A stretch of 64,000 nucleotides of DNA from Planococcus citri. Lineage: Eukaryota > Arthropoda > Insecta > Hemiptera > Pseudococcidae. The stretch is from the NCBI RefSeq assembly GCF_950023065.1, contig NC_088678.1, positions 42,088,580-42,152,579 of the forward strand. The letters are read 5' to 3'. A program made the translations under genes and the position numbers. Below are positions 1-9,430 of the stretch, piece by piece. Each line of letters begins with the position of its first letter. The first letter of the stretch is position 1. The notes below the pieces were generated by a model. It was given only the letters and a program-made list of their open reading frames with translations. It was not told where the DNA came from and did no database searches.

Positions 1-3000
1 TGTGAAATATTTTCTTCTAGAAAGTTTACTACAAACGGAAGCACTTCTGTCTTGAAATGTCTGACGACTAGCTCGGGAGCAGCTACAGTGTATAATGTTT
101 TGTTCGAAAAGCTCATGTCATATTTCAGATCAAAGCAATTTAAGGTGGTTATCCAGCCTGCTGCTTTACGGTGTGTCTGTGCGAGGTCTTTAAATTTTTG
201 TACGATCGGGTATAGATTGGTTCTCACATGGATTTGCCTTCCATATACCCATCGTTGTAACTTTAGGACGCTCTTCACAAGACACATAATTTCCTTGTCG
301 AACATAGTGAATTTCTTCTGGTGCTCTTTGAATGCAGCTGACACGAACATTATTATCTTTTTTTCGTTGTTATCCATGTAAAATAACACACCGTTCATAG
401 CATCTGTTGTGATATCTGTGTCTAGGTACAAATCACCGTCACGTGGCGGTTGTTGTAACTTGAAATCCTTTTTATATTCGGCTTTTAGCAATTCGAAAGC
501 AGCTGCTTGCTCCTCCTTCCATTCAACTGGATCTGAATCTTTGGTTAGAAGATAGATAGGGTTAACGATCTGAGAGTATCTTGGAATGAAGTCTGAATAT
601 AAACCAGTATGTCCAACGAGTGCGAGTGCATCGTTTTTCTTACTGATTTTAAACACGCCCTTTTTGGTATGTTTCTTTTCGAAGTCATTAAGTTTCTTCA
701 TTTTATCAACCTGTTTACCAATTCCCTCTTTTGAAATAACAAAGCCCAAATGGTCTGTTTTTTCTCTGAAGAATTGGGTTTTGGTTGGATTTAACTTCAA
801 ACCGTTTTCTCTGATCTTTGTAAAAACCTTTTTCAATCTGTTGAGGGTTTCTCGGAAAGTTGTTCCCGACACTTTTATGTCGTCGACAAACTTTGATATA
901 CCTTCTTCATTCTCGATCACCTGGTTGATCATATGTACGAATTCACCAGACGATATTTTTAAGCCATATGGCAATCTGGTAAATTCGTACACTTGGCCGC
1001 AGATCTGGAACGCTGTGAACTTGCAGGAAGCTTCTTCAAGCACCAGTTGCCAAAATCCTGCAGTAAAATCCAGGGTACAAAAAAATTTATCGCCAGCGTT
1101 ATCGAAGATGACCTCCTTAATAGGATTTGGTTCGGTTAGTACACTCATTAAAAACTTGTTTAGTTCGTCAGCGTCAAGACAGAGACGAATGTCTCCATTC
1201 TTTTTGATGACTGGTACTACTGTATTGATATATGAGGAATGAGACGGACGTATGATACCCTTTGCCAACATCTTGCGAATTGCCGTACGAAGAGCTGGTT
1301 CAATTTTCTTTGAGGGACGGAATTTTTCCCCTCGCCACGGTTTCAGGTGTTCATCACCCGGTTTGAACCTGAATTTTACCCTTTGGCCTCGATATCTTCC
1401 AGGATCTAAACTGAAAATATCTCCGAATTCTTCCAGTTCTTGAAGACCTTGGGTAGCTTCTTCTTGAGTGACAGAGCCAGATGACACTGCTGCTTCAAGA
1501 TCGCTTTTTAGGTTTTCTAAATATAGCTTCTTCGCTTGTTCTTGTTCGTTGATTGATACAAAATCGAGTTTCGCGTACTTCGTATGTTTTTTCATGTTAT
1601 GAACCATTTCATGAATAAACGCCGTATAATATTCTCGCACGGAGAAAACTGACAGGGCATCCTGGAACTGGTCACGTGACATGAAATTTATCTTAAACTT
1701 ACGACAGTGCATAGGCTTGCACTCTGCGAACTTCTCATGTATGTCCAATACAACACGTAGATCATCCATTGTGGCTTGACCCATAATAAATGTTCTTCCT
1801 GGTGATTCTATTAGATAGAATGGCACTTTTATCTTCTCGGTGCCGAAAAACATTTTTATTTCCACCATATTTTGATGTGTCTTTACAATGTTGTTGTCTG
1901 CCATTTTCAACAGCACAGGTCTTTTCATATGTAAAAACCTCCACCATCCAGGTGCATTGTATATAATATCTTTCAACACTTCTTTTGATATAACGTTAGG
2001 AAGTGCCCCAGAGTCCAGCTGTAGCGCATAATTACGTGTATTGATTAAGGTAGAAACTACACATGTAGGATCTATCGTGTTCAAATCGATAATGCCAGCT
2101 TTCGAATCTGGAGCAACGTGGTCGTTGTCGATAATGGTGTTATCAATGGAATCGATAGCCTGAAGTTCTTTTGCTTCATGATCAAAGTCATCATCATCAT
2201 CTGATGAGTCTTCGTAGCGTACACGATTTCTTTTCACTCCCAGCATTTGGTTCAAAGTCAAATGGCTTCGTTCCACAGCTGGTTTTGAGAATCTTGTCGA
2301 TCTGGTAGGCATAGTCGTATGAGGTCTTCTGAATATTCCTTGCTGAATCATGTCAGGGACCATTAATGTAGGTTGAGTCTTCGTTTCCGCGTGAATGCTC
2401 GTATCAGAAGAAACATTTGTTTCTTCTTGAACGTTATTTTGCGGTGCGGTTTCTGTTTCTAACTCGAAATTTAATGTATTGGTTGGTAATGGTAGTATAG
2501 TTGGTTTGTTTACCATTTCTTCAACCTCCAATGCGTCGGTTTGGATATTTCTATTTGTGTTATCGTCCAAAATCAAACGTGCTGGAGCGATTACATTTCG
2601 TATTCCTCCGCCGAGTATACCACGATTATTTGTCCAATGTTTACTCCTGTATATGATCAACTCGTGTTGATCCAATTTCCTCTCCATTAGATAATGAAGC
2701 GCTACATATGTAGTGATCAATGGATAATAACGTTTTACCCGGTGGATAAATTTAAACCGTTCGATGTTAGGTAGAATGTTCTTGTCAGCACCTGTCTTCG
2801 GACGAATATATTGACCACCTTCCTGTTTCTGACATATCTCCGTATGGAGATATCCCATTGCAGGTTCCCTCCAGAAGAATACACGTGCATCTTCTGTCAT
2901 TCTTAGGAAAATTTTACGATATTCGATATATCGTGCAAGCGTTACCTCTTTGTCGCCTTTTTGGCGAGGTTTTACGATTGGAAATAGCAAAATGACGTAT

Positions 3001-3326
3001 TCGGCTTGGAATTTTTCGAGTAGCAGGTTTATAATCTTCCTCAGTTCTTTTTCGACGATTTCGTATGGTTTTTTAGAATAGTTTAATTCGAGCTGACCGG
3101 CGGAAAGAATATACTTGCCTTTTGGTTCGAATTTTTCGTCTTTAAGTGCATCGAAAATATCTGAGAGGCTCACTTGATCTCTCAAATAACTAGGAAGACT
3201 ATTGTTACTGCCCAACTCACCTCGTTTGAGGAAGTGGACTATTCCATCACCAATCGCGGTGTGGTCCTTGAATATCCTACGCATTGGGGCGTCGTGATTA
3301 CTAGAGGCTGCCCCGCGGGCCCCTAG
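1..3326 (-). CDS. pol: Pol polyprotein of gypsy-type element (partial, open to window edge)
   Basis: Open for at least 1,094 codons counted from the first Met (codon 3284-3282); the frame is also open upstream into the end of gag, in the -1 frame. Residues counted from that Met: about 10-135 form an alpha/beta domain resembling SGNH-type esterases; about 250-400 are a polar linker with an acidic run of Asp; the retroviral-type aspartic protease shows Asp-Ser-Gly at residue 424 (2015-2007) in the context LQLDSGALPNVIS; reverse transcriptase follows with LDFTAGFWQL, RLPYGL and the catalytic FVDD at residues 799-802 (890-879); then HLGFVIS, and an RNase H start LYLDTDITTDAM near 400-430. It would copy the element RNA into DNA. 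Integrase is expected beyond the left edge. Translation probably depends on the -1 shift at 3301-3343. The N-terminal SGNH-like domain ahead of the protease is unusual for the family. Confidence 0.92.
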
Positions 3327-3343
3327 TTGTTTAAGTTTAACTG
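3301..3343 (-). promoter_or_regulatory. Probable -1 ribosomal frameshift signal between gag and pol
   Basis: On the minus strand gag ends CAG TTA AAC TTA AAC AAC TAG. This holds the heptamer G TTA AAC (3341-3335) and an overlapping C TTA AAC (3338-3332), both of the U-UUA-AAC type. Eight bases after the first heptamer an 8-bp stem can form: CTAGGGGC (3326-3319) with GCCTCTAG (3308-3301), one G-U pair, enclosing a GC-rich loop that has its own GCCC/GGGC pairing. Pol is open exactly in the -1 frame here. The shift itself is inferred. Confidence 0.7.
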
Positions 3344-5464
3344 ATCAAACAATCCGTCTTCACCTGCAGCCGCAGTTCTTATTTGTTCCATGGTAGGAGT
3401 AGGGTCAATACCTAAGTTTAACATCATGTTGGATAACTCATTTATATCCATAGCGTCCACGTCTGTGTCGCTAGCTTGTTGGTTCAATAAGAAGCAGCTA
3501 TACATAGATGCCTGTAATTCCGGATCATTTGCATCTATCAGGTTTACCGATGCAGTAACCGGTGTCTTTCCGAACTTATTCAAGAGTATGTGCCCCTTTT
3601 GATCCACTCGGAACGGAAGTGGTTTTGGTTTAGGAGGTACATGAGGCTCTTCAGGAATTTTCGGAATTGATTTTGTTTCTTGCTTAGGTGGTGGCTTATC
3701 GTTGTTTTTGGGCGGAAAATTATTCTTGTTGAAAGGCATTCCTTTGTTTTTGTTGAATATATTTCCGATCGTCTGCTGTTGGTTTAACGCTTTGGTAATC
3801 TGTTGCAATTGCAACGGATTGAAACCTTGATAACTTCCACTTAAATCCCTGGTCAGATTCGGAGTATTGGTGATCGTCACCGTTTTTTCAATGCTTGTGT
3901 TGGTCTCATCTACCAATTTATCGTTTACCTTAGTAATAAATTCATCTACAGTTTTACATTTCTGTAATTTTACTCGATGAATTTCTGGTGCCTTGGTAGA
4001 TAGAGTTTTGATGACCTCTGTTTCTTTAATTATATCCAGATGTTTCAGGCTATTTGCCCATTTTGTGATTCTCGTAGCTAGGATTATTTCGCTTTCGCAT
4101 TTGTCGAAACCGTTCCTGCAGTATTCCCAAGCTTGGATTTGTTTGGCACGGTCCCAATAATACGAGTAGAATACGTCGATCAATTGTTCAAACGTTTCTT
4201 TTGGTTCCGCTTTCTCCAAGAAATAATCACGGTCGCTTGTTAGAATCACTCCCTTGAATGCTGACATTTTATGGAAATCAAGAGCTCCAGTCTTGTCAAA
4301 GTGTCTGTTGAATGATTTCACAAAAGCGTGCGGGAAGAATTTCTTGGAATCGTCGAAAAATATTCCAGCAGATTTTACTGTTAGTGCATCGATTCCCACC
4401 GACTTACCTTTGGGAGCAGCAGGTGCGGCTCCCTGTACAATCTGCGGTGGGTTTCTGGCCATATTCTGTACAGCAGTCTTTACGTAATTTAGATCAGTAC
4501 ACATTCGTTCACTGTTTTGGTTTATGCGTTGCACCTTATCGTCATATTTATTGTCCAGATGGACAATATCAGCCGACAAAGCAGTCTTGATATTTTCGAC
4601 ATTGGTGTCCGTAATGATTTGATGATCTTTAACTTCTTTGATTTCTGCTGTTTTATTTGATAGAATGGTACACTGTTCGCTTATCATTTGATTCACGTCA
4701 CCGTGCCACTCGTCGATGTTTTTCATAAAGACAGAATTGTTTCGTAATTGGATTTGCGCATCTTCATAAGCTCTTTCAGCCACCAGTTTTACTTCGTCGA
4801 TACGTGCATTTGTTGAAGTTTCTACGTTGTCAATACGTAGATCGGTTGATCGCTGATTCAAAGTGATTTGTTTTTTCAATTCTTCAGACCAGCTCCATGT
4901 TTCCAAAAATGCGTTGTGTGTATTAGGTTCCAAGACGTTGTCGTATTTCTGGATGTCGAAAGGTGGTCGGTACAGCTGTACCGATTCAGTCTGTGGTATG
5001 AAAGTAGTTGTATTATCCATATTAAAAATTGGTCGGTGCATATGCGCCGACTCAACTTGCGGTATAACTGGAATTGCATTATTCGTATCATCAGCATTTG
5101 CTGGTGAAATAACTGCTTCTTCACGGATGTTATCGAGTGAAGATGAATTAGAGATATTTACAACACTGGTTGGGATCAAGCTGGGTTTAAAAGCAGCTTT
5201 ACGAGACGATTTTTTACTCGTAGGAATAAAGACTAAATCGTCGTATTTTCTATTGCTTTTTACGATGCCTGATTTCGATCTAGTAACCGGACCAGACGTG
5301 TGGATATGATCTATGCACATAGGATCTTGATTTTCCTTATTTTGGTTTGGATAATTGCCATAATAATCCTGAAAATCTCCCTGTTCATTTGCCAGGTTTT
5401 CAGGGTTTACACTGGGTATAACGTTAGCGTTCGCAATTGGAGTAAAAGGCGTTTCACTATTCAT
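3323..5464 (-). CDS. gag: Gag structural protein of gypsy-type element
   Basis: 713 codons from ATG at 5464, uninterrupted. The product should assemble the virus-like particle and bind element RNA. Residues 1-130 are polar and low in complexity, with basic patches such as TRSKSGIVKSNRK. Around 135-170 there is an internal duplication (HMHRPIFNMDN and QLYRPPFDIQK). Residues about 180-330 look like a long helical or coiled-coil region, followed by a globular part (about 350-530) with aromatic and Cys residues that fits a capsid. A Pro/Lys/Asn-rich stretch (about 580-630) precedes the C-terminus. I see no CCHC zinc knuckle, so RNA binding may rest on the basic segments, as in other knuckle-less gypsy Gags. 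It ends in the frameshift region with TAG at 3325-3323. It is assigned as Gag by its size, its position ahead of pol and the pol frame relation, not by a conserved motif. Confidence 0.85.
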   Translation of the reverse strand: MNSETPFTPIANANVIPSVNPENLANEQGDFQDYYGNYPNQNKENQDPMCIDHIHTSGPVTRSKSGIVKSNRKYDDLVFIPTSKKSSRKAAFKPSLIPTSVVNISNSSSLDNIREEAVISPANADDTNNAIPVIPQVESAHMHRPIFNMDNTTTFIPQTESVQLYRPPFDIQKYDNVLEPNTHNAFLETWSWSEELKKQITLNQRSTDLRIDNVETSTNARIDEVKLVAERAYEDAQIQLRNNSVFMKNIDEWHGDVNQMISEQCTILSNKTAEIKEVKDHQIITDTNVENIKTALSADIVHLDNKYDDKVQRINQNSERMCTDLNYVKTAVQNMARNPPQIVQGAAPAAPKGKSVGIDALTVKSAGIFFDDSKKFFPHAFVKSFNRHFDKTGALDFHKMSAFKGVILTSDRDYFLEKAEPKETFEQLIDVFYSYYWDRAKQIQAWEYCRNGFDKCESEIILATRITKWANSLKHLDIIKETEVIKTLSTKAPEIHRVKLQKCKTVDEFITKVNDKLVDETNTSIEKTVTITNTPNLTRDLSGSYQGFNPLQLQQITKALNQQQTIGNIFNKNKGMPFNKNNFPPKNNDKPPPKQETKSIPKIPEEPHVPPKPKPLPFRVDQKGHILLNKFGKTPVTASVNLIDANDPELQASMYSCFLLNQQASDTDVDAMDINELSNMMLNLGIDPTPTMEQIRTAAAGEDGLFDQLNLNN

Positions 5465-5884
5465 GATCGCGATTGTAAATACGAACGGAAAAAATCGAGC
5501 GAGAAAAAAAAAAAATTTAAATTAAGTTGAAATTTACTTACGTAATTGAGAATTTCTCCAGTAGATAACGAATAAATAAACAACCGCGTCCAGTAATCTA
5601 TTCTTCGTTCGGGTGGAGGTGGGGTAGTGGCGGTTGCAACTAGACCCAAGGGTTGAATGACCTTTGAGATAGCACTCAAAAGTCCTTGAAATTTTTCCGC
5701 GAAACGGTTGTTATGAGATTTCTTCGATTACAAGTAATCGAAAAAGGTATCTCAGAAAGTAGTTGCACTGTTTGGAAAATTTCGGATACAATATTTTCGA
5801 TTACAATTGTAATCAAAAAATATTCTTCAGATGAGTTTTTTTCTAAATTTCGTAACAGATGTTGCGAAAACGAAAAGTACTAAT
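5465..5884 (-). other. Untranslated leader of the LTR element with strong palindromes
   Basis: The 420 bases between the primer site and gag hold two palindromes. One is TTCGATTAC-AA-GTAATCGAA (5723-5742), extended outwards by GAGAT/ATCTC (5715-5719 and 5749-5753). The other is the perfect 16-mer GATTACAATTGTAATC (5799-5814). In retroviruses such leader hairpins serve RNA dimerisation or packaging; that role is inferred here. A strong splice-donor-like CGTAAGT lies near 5541-5535, which could serve a spliced subgenomic RNA if the element has a third ORF. A reading frame without an ATG start (about 5679 to 5461) ends overlapping the gag ATG as ATGA. Confidence 0.55.
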
Positions 5885-5896
5885 CGTTGGGCGCCA
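5885..5896 (-). other. Primer binding site, complementary to tRNA-Lys
   Basis: Minus-strand TGGCGCCCAACG, two bases inside the end of the LTR. These 12 bases are complementary to the 3' end of insect tRNA-Lys including CCA (…CGTTGGGCGCCA). The match ends after 12 bases. This is where tRNA would prime minus-strand DNA synthesis. Confidence 0.85.
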
Positions 5897-5899
5897 AAA

Positions 5900-6351
5900 T
5901 GATATAGTTAATCTCGTAATGTACCTGAGGTCTACGTGATACTAATTACTCGGATGGTAGATGGATTAAAATCCCTCTCTATGAAGAAGTATCGTTTCAC
6001 CGTAAACAGCTCACTCAGATATAATAAGAAAACGTCATTGTAATGAAATAAGTCGCGAACTGATAAACAATTGGTCACAAAACGGTAGAAAATTGTTTAT
6101 TATGATTATAAAATCAATAGAAACTTATTATAAAATAAGAGAATAAATACGACAATCTTTTAAGAAGAATTGTCGTTTTAACCCGATTAGAATTAACCAA
6201 AGAATTAGAATTGAATCTTATTTGACGCGATTATGCCTTTCAAGTCCGGAGTTAAAATACATAATGACGATGTCAACTTTGTAAACAAGACAAGTGTATT
6301 GTTTACAAAGCTGACTCTCAAGTTTACTAGCCAATAATTTGTATAATATCA
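5900..6351 (-). repeat. 5' long terminal repeat (452 bp)
   Basis: On the minus strand it starts TGATAT (6351) and ends ATATCA (5900), the TG…CA rule with perfect 6-bp inverted ends, and is followed after two bases by the primer site. The minus strand has a poly(A) signal AATAAA (6101-6096). A stem CGACAAT/ATTGTCG (6150-6156 with 6169-6175) may be a terminator or R-region hairpin. The outer boundary rests on the inverted ends alone because the other LTR is outside the window. Confidence 0.7.
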
Positions 6352-6728
6352 CGTATACAAACCAGGCCAATATGACACCTCTCACTTTTTAGATTAATTG
6401 AGGTTCAAATCTTCAAAATTCCTTTCCGCCAATTCAAATTCGGAATTTTATAAACAAGAAATTGTTAATTTTTTTCTGAAAATGATCGCTGCAGGAAATT
6501 TTCAATTTGAACCAACGGAAACGGAGTTTAAAAATTCGTGCCTAAATTTTGATCAAAAAGAATCGCAAAGATATGTGTTGAATTTTATCTTAGCCCGTTC
6601 ATAACAATTTTTCATGAACTGGAATGTCCAAAATCCAGCTGAAGTTTCCAAAACAGCGCGAAACTATCACTAATCGCTTTGGAAATGAGGTATCAATCAA
6701 ATTTCAAAATTTCAGCTTTCTTCTTTAA
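6352..6728. other. AT-rich spacer
   Basis: Host DNA between the LTR and the next repeat. The short open stretch at 6398-6604 has no recognisable content and no splice context. Nothing else seen. Confidence 0.5.
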
Positions 6729-7327
6729 TTGAATTGGTGAGAACAGAAAGGGACCAAGTCACAATTTTGGATTTTTTTTCACGGATATGTGGGTTTTGTT
6801 ATACGGCGGATCGACGAAACGGTATTTGGGCGCAGAAAAAGGGCGGATCTGCATTGATGACTTTTTTGTTAAATTTTTTGAATTCCTTGAAAAATAACAA
6901 ACATTTTCGAGAAGATCATTTTTTGAAATTCAAGTTCATCTCTGTACTGAAAAAAGACGACAAAATTAACAACTTGGGCAAAAAGTTTTACACCTCAAGG
7001 GGTTTTTGGTCAATTTAAACGAGATAGCAGTCCAAGTGATGTACTTAGATGTAGAATCAAGCCCCATTCGTGCCCGAGCAATTTCAAGGGAAATTTTGGC
7101 GATTGAGTGCAGAAAGGGTCTAAGTCCCATTTGTTTAGGCAGCAACTGCGCCGGCGCACGTAAATATTTTTTTTTCGAAACTGTGCTAAAAATTATGTCT
7201 TCGGGTTCTCTTTCAATGACCTTAAGCATGTTTACCAAAAATTTTAGTTTTCGAATAAATCAATTTCTTGTTATTCCTGAAAAATGCGAAAATGGACTTA
7301 GTCCCTTTCTGTTCTCACCGATTCAAC
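6729..7327. mobile_element. Inverted-repeat element, copy A (about 600 bp, MITE-like)
   Basis: Both ends carry the same 30-bp-class terminal inverted repeat: TTGAATTGGTGAGAACAGAA… at the left and its inverse ending …CTCACCGATTCAA at the right. A near-identical second copy lies at 36961-37599 in the same orientation. The middle contains a further partial copy of the terminus (AGAAAGGGTCTAAGTCCC near 7110). Compared with copy B it lacks about 30 bp near 6812. Open frames inside it on both strands (up to 117 codons) are not related to any transposase I recognise, so it is probably non-autonomous. No clear target duplication. Confidence 0.8.
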
Positions 7328-9380
7328 TTTATCTTTCAAATTTTTTCTTCTTCTTTTAAAAAATAACCACATTTGAATTCATTTTAAAAATTCACCAATA
7401 GAAAAATGAAAATCAACTTTTGAAATTCGGTCTGATGGCGTGTTTTTGAATGTTTAAAAATTGTGATTTTCAATTTTTTTTTTTGGCTAAAATTTCAAAA
7501 TATTTGACTTCTTGTGACCCTCTTGTTTGACATTTTTCCCCTAAAGCATGAGTATCTCTACCTAGACCTACCTATTCATAAATAGGTAGGTAATTTTTTT
7601 CCAATTTTTTTCATAGATACAAATATCTACGCATGTTTTTTATATCAATGGAATTAGTATCGAAAAATTTCTCTAACCTATAGTTTTCTGCAAAATATAT
7701 CTACCTACGAGTATGTTCAAGATAAACTACTGGAAAAGCGTCTATTTCTCAGTCGATAAAATGCTCTCGATATTCGTATAACTTTTCAGCGAGGTTTAGG
7801 TAGGTAAGATGTACCTACTATCAAATTCAATATTTGGTCGATTTTTTACTTTTCGATAACTGTAATAGATCGTGTCTCTCTCGGGAAGTGTACTCTATAC
7901 CATGAGTTGTGACGATAGAGACGCAATTAATCTACCGCAGGACGAAGTAAAAAGGATGATATAATAATAAAAAGGAGAAAGTTGAAAATTAAAAAATGAA
8001 CTATTTTCGTAAGGAGTTCGGACGCGTATATAATGTAATTTGTCGGCAGGCCAGGAGCTAAATATGCCATATATAACGGGCAGCTTTATACAGGCAAATG
8101 TAATACCGTTGAACCTTAAGGGGATCATGTTGAGATGGTTTGCATATTATGGTAATGTCTGAAAATATACTCCGTACGCCGCCGCCGTCTTCGCTATAAA
8201 AACTAAAAAAAATGAGCCTGTCAGGTTAGCGGTTTCTTGCACATACATCGCTATTACGGGGCCCCAGGGACACATTCCCTCAACGTAGCCCTTAAACCGT
8301 TCCGCCGCCAGACTACTTTCCCTATTGTTAATGAACCTCTACCTGCCGTCTTATCATCCGCGGCTACATGTCGAGTTACCATTAAAAAAGAATCTAATTC
8401 CGGGTTTACTCCGCACTTTTGAGTAAACTAATAAGAAGAAAAAAACTGTATAATTGATTGAATTATTTAATACGATGTAAGATGATACTTTAATGGATTT
8501 AAATTAGGGTGAATTTTCGTCATGTTCTCATTTCTTTTTTCTACCCACTACCCACCCACTTCGACGCAATATTTCAAGTGCTGAGGTCATATCATAGGTA
8601 AAAGTAAAACAAAACAAAAAGTCGAATATGAGAAAAAAAAATTCTAAAAACTCGGCAATTGCTAAAGAAGAAAAATTGATATCTACGTTTTTTCCTTCTT
8701 ATTTTTTTTGTTCGCCCTGCTTTTTATATATGAAAACGTATTAAATATAAGATTAAATTGCCAAGTGCGCCACACGTATAGTAACTATAGAAAATTGGGG
8801 TTGTTCGCTTTAATGGAATTTTATCACACACGAGTAAAATAAAGGCAATCATAGCGTTAAAGAAGAGCGCAAACAGCACGTTACACACATAGACGGAAGA
8901 AGAGAGAACATGATTGAGCAGTAATCCTGATTGCTGCTTATAAGGTGGTGTCGAAGTAAGAATTTGTACTCGGCAACAGGGAGCTAGGGTGAAGGGTTTT
9001 TAGGGGGTTAGATTATCTATCCTTAACATCTTTAACTTACAATCCGTACGGAACAGGATCAAAACTTATCAACAGCTTATTATTTTATTAAGCTTTTCCT
9101 TTTCTCTCGTGCGTTCAATGAATGTGAGCTACGTGCTCGGGTTTATACTCTTCTTTTCTGTCCTCATGAATTATCAACGCGAATTGTAATAACGTTTTCG
9201 CCTTTTATGTATTACCAACGTCGTTCTTCGTTTATTACAAGAATGTTTGATTATTTTATTTCTATACTCATTAAGTGTACTATAGGTGACTGCATAGCTA
9301 GATGCTGAATAGGTGAAGTGTGTGCTGTAGTTATTATTATTATTATTATTACCTACATTTTTTTTTTTTTTTTTTTGCAG
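7328..9380. other. Noncoding stretch with a short palindrome
   Basis: AT-rich, no convincing exon. A perfect hairpin CCTACCTATT-CATA-AATAGGTAGG sits at 7567-7590; nearly the same sequence recurs at 20600-20624. A TATAAAA-like box follows GCCGCCGCCG near 8180-8200, ahead of a moderately GC-rich 220-bp stretch (8220-8420) that is open in one frame without an ATG. I cannot assign it. Confidence 0.4.
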
Positions 9381-9430
9381 ATCTCGTGATGGGCTTGATC
9401 AATGTTTTTTTGTGGTGTATCAATGAGCAG
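9381..9430 (+). other. Candidate 50-nt internal exon of unknown gene
   Basis: A long pyrimidine tract (9358-9376) followed by GCAG forms an excellent acceptor, and the segment ends CAG|GTAAGTAA, an excellent donor. Only one frame is open through it (…LVMGLINVFLWCINEQ), needing an incoming exon ending in phase 1 and leaving phase 0. It may instead be an untranslated exon or chance. It lies 11.6 kb upstream of the first proposed PKG exon on the same strand. Confidence 0.25.

Larger units (their letters stand above)
1..6351 (-). mobile_element. Ty3/gypsy-type LTR retrotransposon, 5' part (runs off left edge)
   Basis: Read on the minus strand the order is LTR (6351-5900), tRNA-Lys primer site (5896-5885), leader, gag (5464-3323) and pol (from about 3326 to beyond position 1). 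Domain order protease, reverse transcriptase, RNase H and the chromoviral/gypsy-like RT motifs place it in Ty3/gypsy; integrase, any env and the 3' LTR would lie to the left of the window. Gag and the visible pol have no internal stop or frame break in my hand translation, so the copy looks young and possibly still able to move. The flanking target-site duplication cannot be tested because only one end is present. Known for the family: the Drosophila gypsy element also uses tRNA-Lys and a -1 gag-pol shift, which fits this copy. Confidence 0.93.

Noticed and set aside
52..1443. Plus-strand open frames opposite pol (109, 218 and 63 codons)
   Set aside because: They are the complement of the conserved RT/RNase H frame on the minus strand; only that frame carries catalytic motifs.
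4254..5309. Plus-strand open frames opposite gag (77-148 codons)
   Set aside because: Shadows of the intact gag frame; no recognisable content.
6734..7359. Open frames of 90-117 codons inside the inverted-repeat element
   Set aside because: Frames are present on both strands and not kept intact in copy B; no transposase motif.
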